Shown here one piece after another: positions 7,993-15,460 of a DNA stretch of 64,000 bases. Numbering within the stretch: position 1 is the first letter of the stretch; every line of letters starts with the position of its first letter. The notes under the pieces were generated by a model, which worked only from the letters and a program-made list of their open reading frames with translations, did not search any database and was not told the DNA's origin. Source of the DNA: an uncultured Oscillospiraceae bacterium (lineage in GTDB: Bacteria > Bacillota > Clostridia > Oscillospirales > Acutalibacteraceae); assembly GCA_900548305.1 (NCBI GenBank), contig URJZ01000004.1, positions 1-64,000 on the forward strand. Direction: 5' to 3'. Position numbers and translations under genes: made by a program.

Positions 7993-8946
7993 TTGAATAT
8001 ATGTATTTTAGACGGCTATACTACCAATCCGGGAGATGTTAGCTGGGCTCCTTTGGAAGCACTGGGAAATGTTGCGATTTATGAGTTTACAAAACAGGAA
8101 GAAATTGTAGACAGAGCAAAAGATGCTGAAATTTTAATCACCAATAAAACAGTGTTATCGGCTGAAACCATAAATGCATTGCCTAAGTTACAATATATTG
8201 GTACGTTATCTACAGGGTTTAATGTGATTGATTGCGAGGCTGCAAAACAGAGAGGAATACCTGTATGTAATGTACCAACTTATTGTACAACTGCAGTTGC
8301 ACAATTTACATTTGCCATGTTATTTAACATTACAAATAGAGTAGAGTTACATAATCAAAGTGTTCACAAAGGAGATTGGGTTAACAGTCGTCACTTTTGC
8401 TACTGGAATTCAGATTTAATTGATGTTGCCGGCAGTACATTGGGAATTATCGGTTTTGGTAATATTGGGCGTGCGGTTGCTAAAATTGCACGTGCTTTAG
8501 AGATGAATGTACTGGTGAACAGCCGTTCTGCAAAAGATATGCCGGAAGGCTGCCGTCAGGTAAGCAGAGAAGAACTGCTTCGTGAAAGCGATGTTGTAAC
8601 CATTCATTGCCCTTTGACTCCGGATACAGAGCATATGATAAATCAAGAAGCGTTGTCTTTGATGAAGCCGACGGCAATTCTGATTAATACCTCGCGAGGT
8701 CAGGTGATAGATGAACAGGCTTTGGCAGATGCGTTAAATCAAGATAAATTATATGCAGCAGCTTTGGATGTATTATCCCAGGAGCCGCCTAAGGAAGATA
8801 ATCCGTTATTGACGGCAAAAAATTGTGTAATTACACCACACATTGCATGGGCATCCAAAGATGCCAGAAGCAGATTGATAAGAATTGCTGCGGATAATAT
8901 CGCTGCGTTTATCAACGGCACTATACAGAATAATGTAGCAAAATAG
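7993..8946 (+). CDS. D-2-hydroxyacid dehydrogenase (hydroxypyruvate/glycerate type)
   Basis: The 317-residue enzyme of the NAD-dependent D-2-hydroxyacid dehydrogenase family interconverts a 2-oxoacid and a D-2-hydroxyacid. The Rossmann motif GIIGFGNIGRAVAKIA lies near residue 150. Catalytic residues are seen in INTSRGQVID (Arg), DVLSQEPP (Glu) and TPHIAWAS (His). The spacing and the HIAW motif match glycerate/hydroxypyruvate reductase. Translation starts at TTG, with GGAGGTG 5 bases before it. It is a single-gene unit with a promoter and a terminator. Confidence 0.9.
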   Translation: MNICILDGYTTNPGDVSWAPLEALGNVAIYEFTKQEEIVDRAKDAEILITNKTVLSAETINALPKLQYIGTLSTGFNVIDCEAAKQRGIPVCNVPTYCTTAVAQFTFAMLFNITNRVELHNQSVHKGDWVNSRHFCYWNSDLIDVAGSTLGIIGFGNIGRAVAKIARALEMNVLVNSRSAKDMPEGCRQVSREELLRESDVVTIHCPLTPDTEHMINQEALSLMKPTAILINTSRGQVIDEQALADALNQDKLYAAALDVLSQEPPKEDNPLLTAKNCVITPHIAWASKDARSRLIRIAADNIAAFINGTIQNNVAK

Positions 8947-8969
8947 TTGGTAATTTAGAAAAAGATTGT

Positions 8970-8998
8970 GTTCTTTATGGAAAATAAAGGACGTTTTT
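8970..8998 (+). terminator. Terminator of hydroxyacid dehydrogenase
   Basis: The stem GTTCTTTAT / ATAAAGGAC (one G-T pair) with a GGAAA loop is followed by GTTTTT. Confidence 0.65.
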
Positions 8999-9050
8999 AT
9001 TCAGATATTGACGAATGATGAATAATTATGTATGATTATTGAATAGTATT

Positions 9051-9078
9051 TTGAAAGTGTTTATTATTTTGATATATA
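9051..9078 (+). promoter_or_regulatory. Possible promoter of glycosyltransferase-acyltransferase pair
   Basis: TTGAAA and TATATA are separated by 16 bases, 80 bases before the TTG start. Confidence 0.4.
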
Positions 9079-9158
9079 GAAAGATTGAGATAAGGATACC
9101 TGTTGTTTGTTAGCTTTGTAACAGGCATTCGATTGATTGGAGTAGTTGGAGGTTTAAC

Positions 9159-10301
9159 TTGAGAATTGTTCTTGTAGTTGACATGTTTGATGAGGAGAAT
9201 AACGGAACCACTATGACTGCCCGTCGCTTTGCCGATATGCTAAGGCAAAGAGGGCATCAGGTAAGAGTTGTGTCTATTGGAGAGTCCGGAAAAGATAAGT
9301 TTGGTGTACCGGAAGCACATTATAAACTTGTAACCAGAATTAGTCATAAACAAGGTTTTTGTTTTGCCACTCCTGATGAAAAGGTGTTTAGAAAGGCATT
9401 TAAGGGAGCCGATATTATTCACTTTTTCCTTCCGTTTCCATTTGAACGCAAAGCGGCTAAAATTGCGAGACAAATGGGAATTCCTACATCGGCAGCATTT
9501 CATTTGCAACCGGAGAATATTACCTATAATATTCATTGTGAAAAAGTGGAGCTTCTTTCAATAGGTTGCTATCGGCTTGCCCATAGATATTTTTATAAAG
9601 ATTTTAACCATATTCACTGTCCGTCAAAATTTATTGCGGGAGAATTACGTAAAAATGGTTATAAACAAAAATTATATGTAATTAGTAACGGTGTAGACGA
9701 GGAATTCCGCCCGATGGAAGTGGAAAAGGTAACAGATCCTGAAAAATTTAATATTTTAATGATTGGCAGATTGTCTTATGAGAAAAAACAAGACATACTG
9801 TTAAAAGCTGTGGAGCGCTCTAAATATGCGGATAAAATACAAGTTTATTTGGCCGGACATGGCCCGTGCGAAAAAGCTTTGCGCAAACAAGGCGAAACAA
9901 TGAAAAATCCGCCTATTTTTGGTTTTTACACCAAAGAAGAGTTAATCAGATTAATTAATTCCTGCGACTTATATGTACATGCGGCATACATTGAAAGTGA
10001 AGCGATTGCTTGTATGGAGGCTTTTGCTTGTGGCTTGGTGCCTGTTATCAGTAATTCACCAAAATCTGCAACCGTGCAGTTTGCTTTAGATGATAGAAGC
10101 CTATTTGAGGCAGATAATCCGGATGATTTGGCACGTAAAATTGATTATTGGATTGAAAATCCTGAAATGAAAGCAATTATGTCTACGAAATATGCCATGC
10201 AGGGCAACACATATCGTGTTTCAGAATCTGTAAAACAAGCAGAACTTATGTTTAACGATGCGATTAACGATTTCAAGGAGAATGGTGGTTATGGCAGATA
10301 G
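9159..10301 (+). CDS. GT4-family glycosyltransferase, glycolipid type
   Basis: The 380-residue GT-B enzyme has an N-terminal acceptor domain starting MRIVLVVDMFDEENNGTTMT and a GT4 donor domain with 'ILMIGRLSYEKKQDILLKA' and the E-x7-E motif in ESEAIACMEAFACG. It resembles 1,2-diacylglycerol 3-glucosyltransferases, which make the glycolipid anchor of lipoteichoic acid; this substrate is inferred. Translation starts at TTG after TTGGAGG. The 3' end overlaps the start of an acyltransferase gene by 11 bases, which supports a shared role in membrane lipid synthesis. Confidence 0.85.
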   Translation: MRIVLVVDMFDEENNGTTMTARRFADMLRQRGHQVRVVSIGESGKDKFGVPEAHYKLVTRISHKQGFCFATPDEKVFRKAFKGADIIHFFLPFPFERKAAKIARQMGIPTSAAFHLQPENITYNIHCEKVELLSIGCYRLAHRYFYKDFNHIHCPSKFIAGELRKNGYKQKLYVISNGVDEEFRPMEVEKVTDPEKFNILMIGRLSYEKKQDILLKAVERSKYADKIQVYLAGHGPCEKALRKQGETMKNPPIFGFYTKEELIRLINSCDLYVHAAYIESEAIACMEAFACGLVPVISNSPKSATVQFALDDRSLFEADNPDDLARKIDYWIENPEMKAIMSTKYAMQGNTYRVSESVKQAELMFNDAINDFKENGGYGR

Positions 10302-11310
10302 TATGAACGCGACACTATCCGATCCGACATTTGAAAAAAAGGAAGACTTAAACGCTCCTGTTTCTAATCCTGAACATCTACATAACACAGAAGAAACAAT
10401 TAAGGTAACGCCAGAGATATCTGATGCAGAGCCAAAGTTTGTAGAAGTTTCTAAAAAAGAGTTCATCAACGTAAAAGAAGCTGCTGACAATGTGAAGGAA
10501 GTTGCAGGAAATGTAAAAGAAGCAGCAGGAAAATTTGCGGCTAAAAATGTAGCTGAGATGAAAAAGTTACTTCCTACTAATTTTTTACGCAGAGCACTTG
10601 GTTTTATAATGTATTTTGGCATTGTTATTCCTATTTTGACGATTATGAATACATTTGTATTTGGATTAAAACAAGAGGGAAAAGGCAAAATACAAAAATT
10701 AAGCAAAAAGAATAAGGGATTTGTGCTTACTTGTAACCACGTACATCCTATGGACTGTACATGGTTAGGGGTACTGACAACGCCCAGAAAAATGGTATAT
10801 ACTTCTATGGAAGGAAATTTTAAAATTCCTGTTGTAGGTCCATTTATTCGATTTTTTGACTGTGTTCCAATTAGCACTACAATTAAAGGTTTGCGTAATT
10901 TCATGAATGAAATGACAGATGCAGTGAAAAGAGGCAGGGTAGTTGGTATGTACCCTGAAGGCAGCATCGAAATGTATTGTGACCATTTACGTAAGTTTAG
11001 TGATGGAGCATTTACAATTGCTGTAGATGCCAATGCCCCAGTACTTCCTGTAGTAATTACGCCAAGAGAAAGAAAAGGATTGTGGAAGTTGCTAAAACGC
11101 AGTCCTTGTATTACTCTTACAGTTGGAGATCCGGTATATCCCGAAGACTGCGGTTCACACCGTAAAACAGTGCGCAAATTAAGAGAAGATGTAGAAGCTG
11201 AAATGAATCATTTGTTGGAAATTGGCGGTAAGGCTTATCCAACAAAACCCTTACATGATGAAGAGGCTTTTTGGAGAACGGATAAAAAGTCTGGAAAAAC
11301 TGATAGATAA
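10291..11310 (+). CDS. PlsC-type 1-acylglycerol-3-phosphate acyltransferase
   Basis: The ATG at 10291 lies 10 bases after AAGGAG; earlier in-frame ATGs are too close to that site. The 339-residue product has an N-terminal amphipathic stretch of about 85 residues with repeated VKEAA/VKEVAGN units, a membrane segment near 100-120, then a PlsC domain. The catalytic N-H-x4-D motif is NHVHPMD, and YPEGS is the glycerol-phosphate-binding motif. It transfers an acyl group to lysophosphatidic acid or a related lipid. The helical N-terminal repeat is not part of ordinary PlsC and may bind the membrane surface. Confidence 0.88.
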   Translation: MADSMNATLSDPTFEKKEDLNAPVSNPEHLHNTEETIKVTPEISDAEPKFVEVSKKEFINVKEAADNVKEVAGNVKEAAGKFAAKNVAEMKKLLPTNFLRRALGFIMYFGIVIPILTIMNTFVFGLKQEGKGKIQKLSKKNKGFVLTCNHVHPMDCTWLGVLTTPRKMVYTSMEGNFKIPVVGPFIRFFDCVPISTTIKGLRNFMNEMTDAVKRGRVVGMYPEGSIEMYCDHLRKFSDGAFTIAVDANAPVLPVVITPRERKGLWKLLKRSPCITLTVGDPVYPEDCGSHRKTVRKLREDVEAEMNHLLEIGGKAYPTKPLHDEEAFWRTDKKSGKTDR

Positions 11311-11316
11311 TAACAT

Positions 11317-11356
11317 AAAAATGGAAGAACGGTTATACACGGTTCTTCCATTTTTT
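11317..11356 (+). terminator. Terminator of glycosyltransferase-acyltransferase unit
   Basis: AAAATGGAAGAAC pairs with GTTCTTCCATTTT around a short loop and ends in a T tract. Confidence 0.85.
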
Positions 11357-11734
11357 ATATCCTTTTTAAAAGTTTATATAAAAATGCGTTATTTTATTCA
11401 TTGATTATACATTTCATCATTTGGTTTTTATGAAGGTTAATTATGGAAGATACATGAGATTGCATATGAATTATTGTATATTATCAATATTAATAGAGTT
11501 TATTGATAATGATAATGGTTACTGTTTATCAATAAAATAGTATAAATATTTTGTATCAATATTACACTATTTTCTTATTCAATTCGCTTTTAGTTTATAT
11601 TTATAGTACATGATATTGAGGATAGAGGTATTATCTTTTTTAAAACTCATAACGATATATCATTTTTCAGTTTTTTCTATTTTAAGATTCTAACTACCCT
11701 TTATAAATTGTTTTATATTCCCCGATATATAAAC
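11357..11734. other. Gene-free AT-rich stretch with TTATCAATA sites
   Basis: No gene is supported between the two convergent terminators. The sequence TTATCAATA occurs at 11481-11489 and 11526-11534 on the plus strand and at 11501-11509 on the minus strand, and GTATCAATA lies at 11553-11561. The middle two copies form an 11-bp inverted repeat, TTTATTGATAA / TTATCAATAAA, with a 16-base spacer that includes GATAATGATAAT. Confidence 0.6.
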
Positions 11735-11776
11735 AAAAACTACCAGTCATCTCATATGAGATGACTGGTAGTTTTT
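11735..11776. terminator. 42-bp perfect palindrome, terminator of carbonic anhydrase
   Basis: AAAAACTACCAGTCATCTCAT is followed directly by its reverse complement, so the hairpin has CATATG at its centre and no separate loop. A/T tracts at the ends let it work in both directions. Confidence 0.8.
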
Positions 11777-11819
11777 TATATTAGAGAGAACTCATAAAAT
11801 AGTCATTAGCTATTTTATA

Positions 11820-12557
11820 TTACATAAATTTAACTGCACCTGTTGAAATATCGTAGATAGCACCAACAATTTTTACTTTTCCTTCTTGCTCTGCTTTAGA
11901 CAAGATTTCACTTTCTTTTAGTTGGTTAATGCTGTTTTGAACATTATAGGTTTCAGCTAAAGTAGCAATTTCACTTTCGCCTTTTGCATTTTGTTTTGCT
12001 TGTTCTACGGATGGAAGAATATCATGGATAATATCTTCAACATGTCCTTCTGCATGACCTTCAATTGCACCAGCAACAGCACCGCAGTTTGTATGTCCTA
12101 GCACAACTACTAAAGGAGTACCAAGATGGTCAACACCGTATTCAACACTACCTGTTTCGAAATCTGCAACTACGTTACCAGCAGTACGGATGGTAAATAT
12201 TTCTCCAAGACCGCTGTTAAAAATTAATTCAGGTGGAACACGAGAGTCAGAGCATGTAACAACTACAGCATAAGGTTTTTGACCATTTTCATATAGATCT
12301 TTTCTGTTTGCATCAGTAACGCTAATGTCGATGTTACCGTCTTGGTAAGCTTTGTTTCCAGCTTCAAGAGCTTTTATTGCATCGTCGGCTGTAGCAATTT
12401 TTTCTGGTTTTTGGTAGTCAGGGTTTGTTACTTGAGATACTACGGAAGAGGATGTACCTGCGTTGCTGGAAGAAGTTGTGCTTTCTGTGGTACCGCATGC
12501 AGTTGTTCCTACTAGTACTGCGCTACATGCTAAAATTGCAATAAGAATCTTTTTCAT
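11820..12557 (-). CDS. Lipoprotein beta-carbonic anhydrase
   Basis: The start is the ATG of MKKILIAIL, 9 bases after AAAGGT; an ATG three codons upstream abuts that site. The signal peptide ends in a lipobox-like TTAC (Cys21), followed by a Ser/Thr-rich linker of about 25 residues. The rest is a beta-class carbonic anhydrase that interconverts CO2 and bicarbonate. Zinc ligands are Cys102, His155 and Cys158; the Asp104-Arg106 dyad is in CSDSR. Extracellular, membrane-anchored beta enzymes are uncommon because most are cytoplasmic. It is monocistronic. Confidence 0.92.
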   Translation of the reverse strand: MKKILIAILACSAVLVGTTACGTTESTTSSSNAGTSSSVVSQVTNPDYQKPEKIATADDAIKALEAGNKAYQDGNIDISVTDANRKDLYENGQKPYAVVVTCSDSRVPPELIFNSGLGEIFTIRTAGNVVADFETGSVEYGVDHLGTPLVVVLGHTNCGAVAGAIEGHAEGHVEDIIHDILPSVEQAKQNAKGESEIATLAETYNVQNSINQLKESEILSKAEQEGKVKIVGAIYDISTGAVKFM

Positions 12558-13160
12558 ATTTAACATACCTTTCTTTTTGAGATTTAAAATACATTCTCAA
12601 TGCGATGTATTTTTCCCATTATTTTCTTGTTTATACAAGATTTTGGACGTCCTTTAATGGCTACAGTATAAGCGATTTGTTGCAAAAAAAAACGCGAATT
12701 ATAGGGGAATATTTTTTAAAGAGTTAAAAATATTTCCTAAGATGATGTTGCTGTTAGTTTGATTTGCAAGTTTACATATTTATTCCAGAGGTTTTGTATT
12801 CAGCTTGTAAGAAGCAATTGCACATTGAGCAATATGAATATTTGTATTTATAACATGTATACATAATAATTTAACAAAATAAAAAACAGAAATGCACAAT
12901 ACATTACTGAAAGAGAGTTTATTTTATAGTGTTATTTGTATTATCATATATGATGCTATTTAAGGCCATATACATATCTTCACATATGTTTGCTCTATGT
13001 CCATAAGTATAGCCAGATTATTTCTGTAAAACAATGGTACTTTTTATCAAATAAAAGAGATAAAATTTAAACATAAAGCTATCATTGAAAAAGCCATCTG
13101 AAAAAATATGTGTAAAAAGTCATATTAATCGTAAAAAACAATAAAAATAACAACTATTTT
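12558..13160. other. Long gene-free AT-rich region
   Basis: About 600 bases with no supported gene, RNA or strong hairpin. It must contain the promoter of the carbonic anhydrase gene, but no clear -35/-10 pair was found. Confidence 0.5.
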
Positions 13161-13307
13161 TTATTCAGAATATCTTAGGTTTTGTCCAGGATAAATAATT
13201 GTGCTTGCCAATTGATTCATACGGATTAAGTCAGAATATTTTGTATGGCATCCTAATTTATTTTTTGAAATGCTTAATAGGCTATCTTCATCCTTTACGA
13301 TATACAT
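13161..13307 (-). CDS. 48-residue single-LysM microprotein, diverged copy
   Basis: The reading frame is MYIVKDEDSLLSISKNKLG... ending ...IYPGQNLRYSE, and has exactly the same length as the copy at 174-320. About two thirds of the residues match, including MYIVK, DxLLSI, LGCHTKY and STIIYPGQ. The upstream sequence GGAGGAGAAAGGG is a near-ideal ribosome binding site directly before the ATG. There is no signal peptide. It lies alone in a gene-poor region, and no terminator was found after it. Conservation of length and core against different DNA argues that it is a real, selected gene. Confidence 0.85.
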   Translation of the reverse strand: MYIVKDEDSLLSISKNKLGCHTKYSDLIRMNQLASTIIYPGQNLRYSE

Positions 13308-13460
13308 CCCTTTCTCCTCCTTTTCATTTCTTGTACTTCATTTTAGTTGCTTTAGATTAAAACTTCATTAGAACTTTTGTAAATGTTAACAGGATGATAT
13401 TTTATCTGAAATATATATTTGTTTTATCATTTTTACCTGGTTGTATTGAAAAGCATGCTG

Positions 13461-13489
13461 TTGTATTTTTGTAGAGACAATGCTACAAT
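13461..13489 (+). promoter_or_regulatory. Promoter of RlmD-type methyltransferase
   Basis: TTGTAT and TACAAT are separated by 17 bases, 30 bases before the TTG start. Confidence 0.6.
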
Positions 13490-13519
13490 AAAAAGAAAAA
13501 TATAGAGGACGAAATATAG

Positions 13520-14908
13520 TTGAAACATAAAATTCACTTTCATATTAAGAAAAATGATATAGTTCAATTGGAAATTACAGGAATGACGGCAGAAGGCCGG
13601 GGTGTAGGACGTTGCGGAGAGATTGCAGTATTTGTTCCTTATACTGCGATTGGAGATACCATAGAAGCTAAAATTTTAAAGGTTGCAAAAACATATGCTT
13701 TCGGTAAAATGATTTCGTTGATAAAACCGTCTCAAGATAGAATAGAAATTGACTGTAAATATTTTACCAAGTGTGGTGGATGTACATATAGGCATATGAC
13801 ATATCAAGCGGAGTTGGAAGTAAAAGAACAGCGTGTAAGAGATGTGCTGAATCGAATTGGTGGATTCTCTGATTTACCAATGAAACCAATTGTAGGAGCA
13901 AAGCATCCGGATCATTATAGAAATAAAGCACAGTTACCTATTGGAATAGATGACAATCAGTCTATGATTATGGGCTTTTATTCAAATAGAAGTCATCGCA
14001 TTATAGATTGTGAATCCTGTGCGTTGCAGCCAAAATCATTTACACAAGCGATGGATGTGTTTCGGAAATGGGCAGATACAAGCGGAAATGATGTATATAA
14101 GGAAGAAACGGGCAAAGGGCGTATGCGTCATTTATATTTAAGAGAAGCTGGCGCAACAGGAGAGGTAATGGCTTGTGTGGTAGTAAACGGAAACGGGTTA
14201 TACCATGAAGATACCTTAGTCAAACAATTAAGAGAGCATGTACCCGGTTTAAAAAGTGTGATTATAAACAGCAATCGTGAAAAGACAAATGTTATATTAG
14301 GAAAGAAATGCCGCACAGTTTGGGGAAGCGATACAATAAAAGATACATTGTGCGGACTAACATTTCATATATCGCCACTTTCTTTTTATCAGGTAAACCG
14401 TACACAGGCAGAAAAGCTATATGCGATTGCAAAGGAGTATGCAGGTTTAACAGGAGAAGAAATATTGCTTGACTTATATTGCGGCACAGGAACTATTGGA
14501 CTCTCTATGGCGCATCAAGCAAAAAGACTGATTGGTGTAGAAGTAATTGAGGCAGCGGTAGAAAATGCAAGGAAAAATTCGCAAATCAATGGTATAGAAA
14601 ACGCAGAGTTTATTTGTGGGGATGCTGCCAGTGCTGCAGAGGTGCTCGAGAAACAGGGGTTACGTCCCAATGTAATTGTGATTGACCCTCCTCGCAAAGG
14701 ATGCGATCAGTCATTAATCAAAACCATTTCGCGTATGTCACCTGATCGAGTGGTATATGTATCATGTGATCCGGCTACACTGGCAAGAGATTTGAAATGG
14801 TTTACGGAAGAAGGGTATATGCCGCAAGAGGTTACTCCTGTAGATATGTTTCCAAGGACAGCGCATGTGGAGACGGTTGTACTGCTTACAAATGAATTCC
14901 CAAAATAA
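13520..14908 (+). CDS. 23S rRNA (uracil-5-)-methyltransferase, RlmD/RlmCD type
   Basis: The 462-residue product has an N-terminal TRAM RNA-binding domain (about 8-68), the iron-sulfur Cys set CKYFTKCGGC with a fourth Cys in IDCESCAL, and a C-terminal SAM-dependent methyltransferase. SAM binding is in LDLYCGTGTIGL. The catalytic region includes VIDPPRKGCD and the nucleophilic Cys of YVSCDPATLARDL. The enzyme makes 5-methyluridine in 23S rRNA or tRNA; which uridine cannot be told from sequence. It starts at TTG, with a weak GAGGACG site before it. Confidence 0.9.
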   Translation: MKHKIHFHIKKNDIVQLEITGMTAEGRGVGRCGEIAVFVPYTAIGDTIEAKILKVAKTYAFGKMISLIKPSQDRIEIDCKYFTKCGGCTYRHMTYQAELEVKEQRVRDVLNRIGGFSDLPMKPIVGAKHPDHYRNKAQLPIGIDDNQSMIMGFYSNRSHRIIDCESCALQPKSFTQAMDVFRKWADTSGNDVYKEETGKGRMRHLYLREAGATGEVMACVVVNGNGLYHEDTLVKQLREHVPGLKSVIINSNREKTNVILGKKCRTVWGSDTIKDTLCGLTFHISPLSFYQVNRTQAEKLYAIAKEYAGLTGEEILLDLYCGTGTIGLSMAHQAKRLIGVEVIEAAVENARKNSQINGIENAEFICGDAASAAEVLEKQGLRPNVIVIDPPRKGCDQSLIKTISRMSPDRVVYVSCDPATLARDLKWFTEEGYMPQEVTPVDMFPRTAHVETVVLLTNEFPK

Positions 14909-14985
14909 AAAATAGAAATATACATTAAAAGCAAAAAGTACAAGCGATAACACACGTATTGTGTTTACTCGTATAGCAGAAATAT

Positions 14986-15025
14986 AAAAGAAAAAGGACA
15001 ACTTTTAAGCTGTCCTTTTTCTTTT
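14986..15025. terminator. Bidirectional terminator
   Basis: AAAAGAAAAAGGACA pairs with TGTCCTTTTTCTTTT around a 10-base loop, between the convergent methyltransferase and small membrane protein genes. Confidence 0.85.
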
Positions 15026-15046
15026 ATTTCTTATGAGTCAATATTA

Positions 15047-15301
15047 TTAATGTTTCGGTTTATAACCGTTGTTCTTTTTCGCTTTAGACACAATTGCGAT
15101 AATAATGGCAATGATAATAGCAATTGCAGCAACACCGGCAGCAATAGAAACACCTATAATCATAGGCCAATTGGTTTGATCTCCTGTCATAACATTATGA
15201 ATAGCGTCGATAGAAGCGGCTGATACACCAGGAACCATAAAAGGAAGAGCGAAAAACAATGCGCAGATGGCATAACAAGGTTTACAAATTTTCTTTTTCA
15301 T
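15047..15301 (-). CDS. Small exported protein with C-terminal membrane anchor
   Basis: The 84-residue product has an N-terminal signal peptide (cleavage likely after VSAA near residue 30), only about 15 exposed residues including MTGDQTNW, then a very hydrophobic segment IIGVSIAAGVAAIAIIIAII and a basic tail SKAKKNNGYKPKH. This layout resembles a minimal surface protein, and TGD followed by a hydrophobic stretch and a basic tail recalls clostridial sorting signals, but no LPxTG is present. I do not recognise the family. AAAGGG lies a few bases before the ATG. Confidence 0.7.
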   Translation of the reverse strand: MKKKICKPCYAICALFFALPFMVPGVSAASIDAIHNVMTGDQTNWPMIIGVSIAAGVAAIAIIIAIIIAIVSKAKKNNGYKPKH

Positions 15302-15416
15302 ATGATAAGCCCTTTCTTGTTTTTACGATATTTTATAAGTCTATTTTACCGTTTCAGTCATAAAATTGCAATACTATCCCAAACGATCTGTTTTGTTGAG
15401 ATTAATTTGGAAAATA

Positions 15417-15448
15417 AAAAGGAAATGCTTAAACGAGCATTTCCTTTT
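15417..15448 (-). terminator. Terminator of first NSS transporter
   Basis: AAAAGGAAATGCT pairs with AGCATTTCCTTTT around a 6-base loop, 13 bases past the stop codon. Confidence 0.85.
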
Positions 15449-15460
15449 ATGGATGATTTG

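Noticed and set aside
10221..11177. 318-residue open frame on the minus strand
   Set aside because: It lies antisense to the PlsC-type acyltransferase gene, whose NHxxxxD and YPEG motifs are intact; the antisense product is low-complexity Ser/Thr/Phe-rich and has no ribosome binding site.
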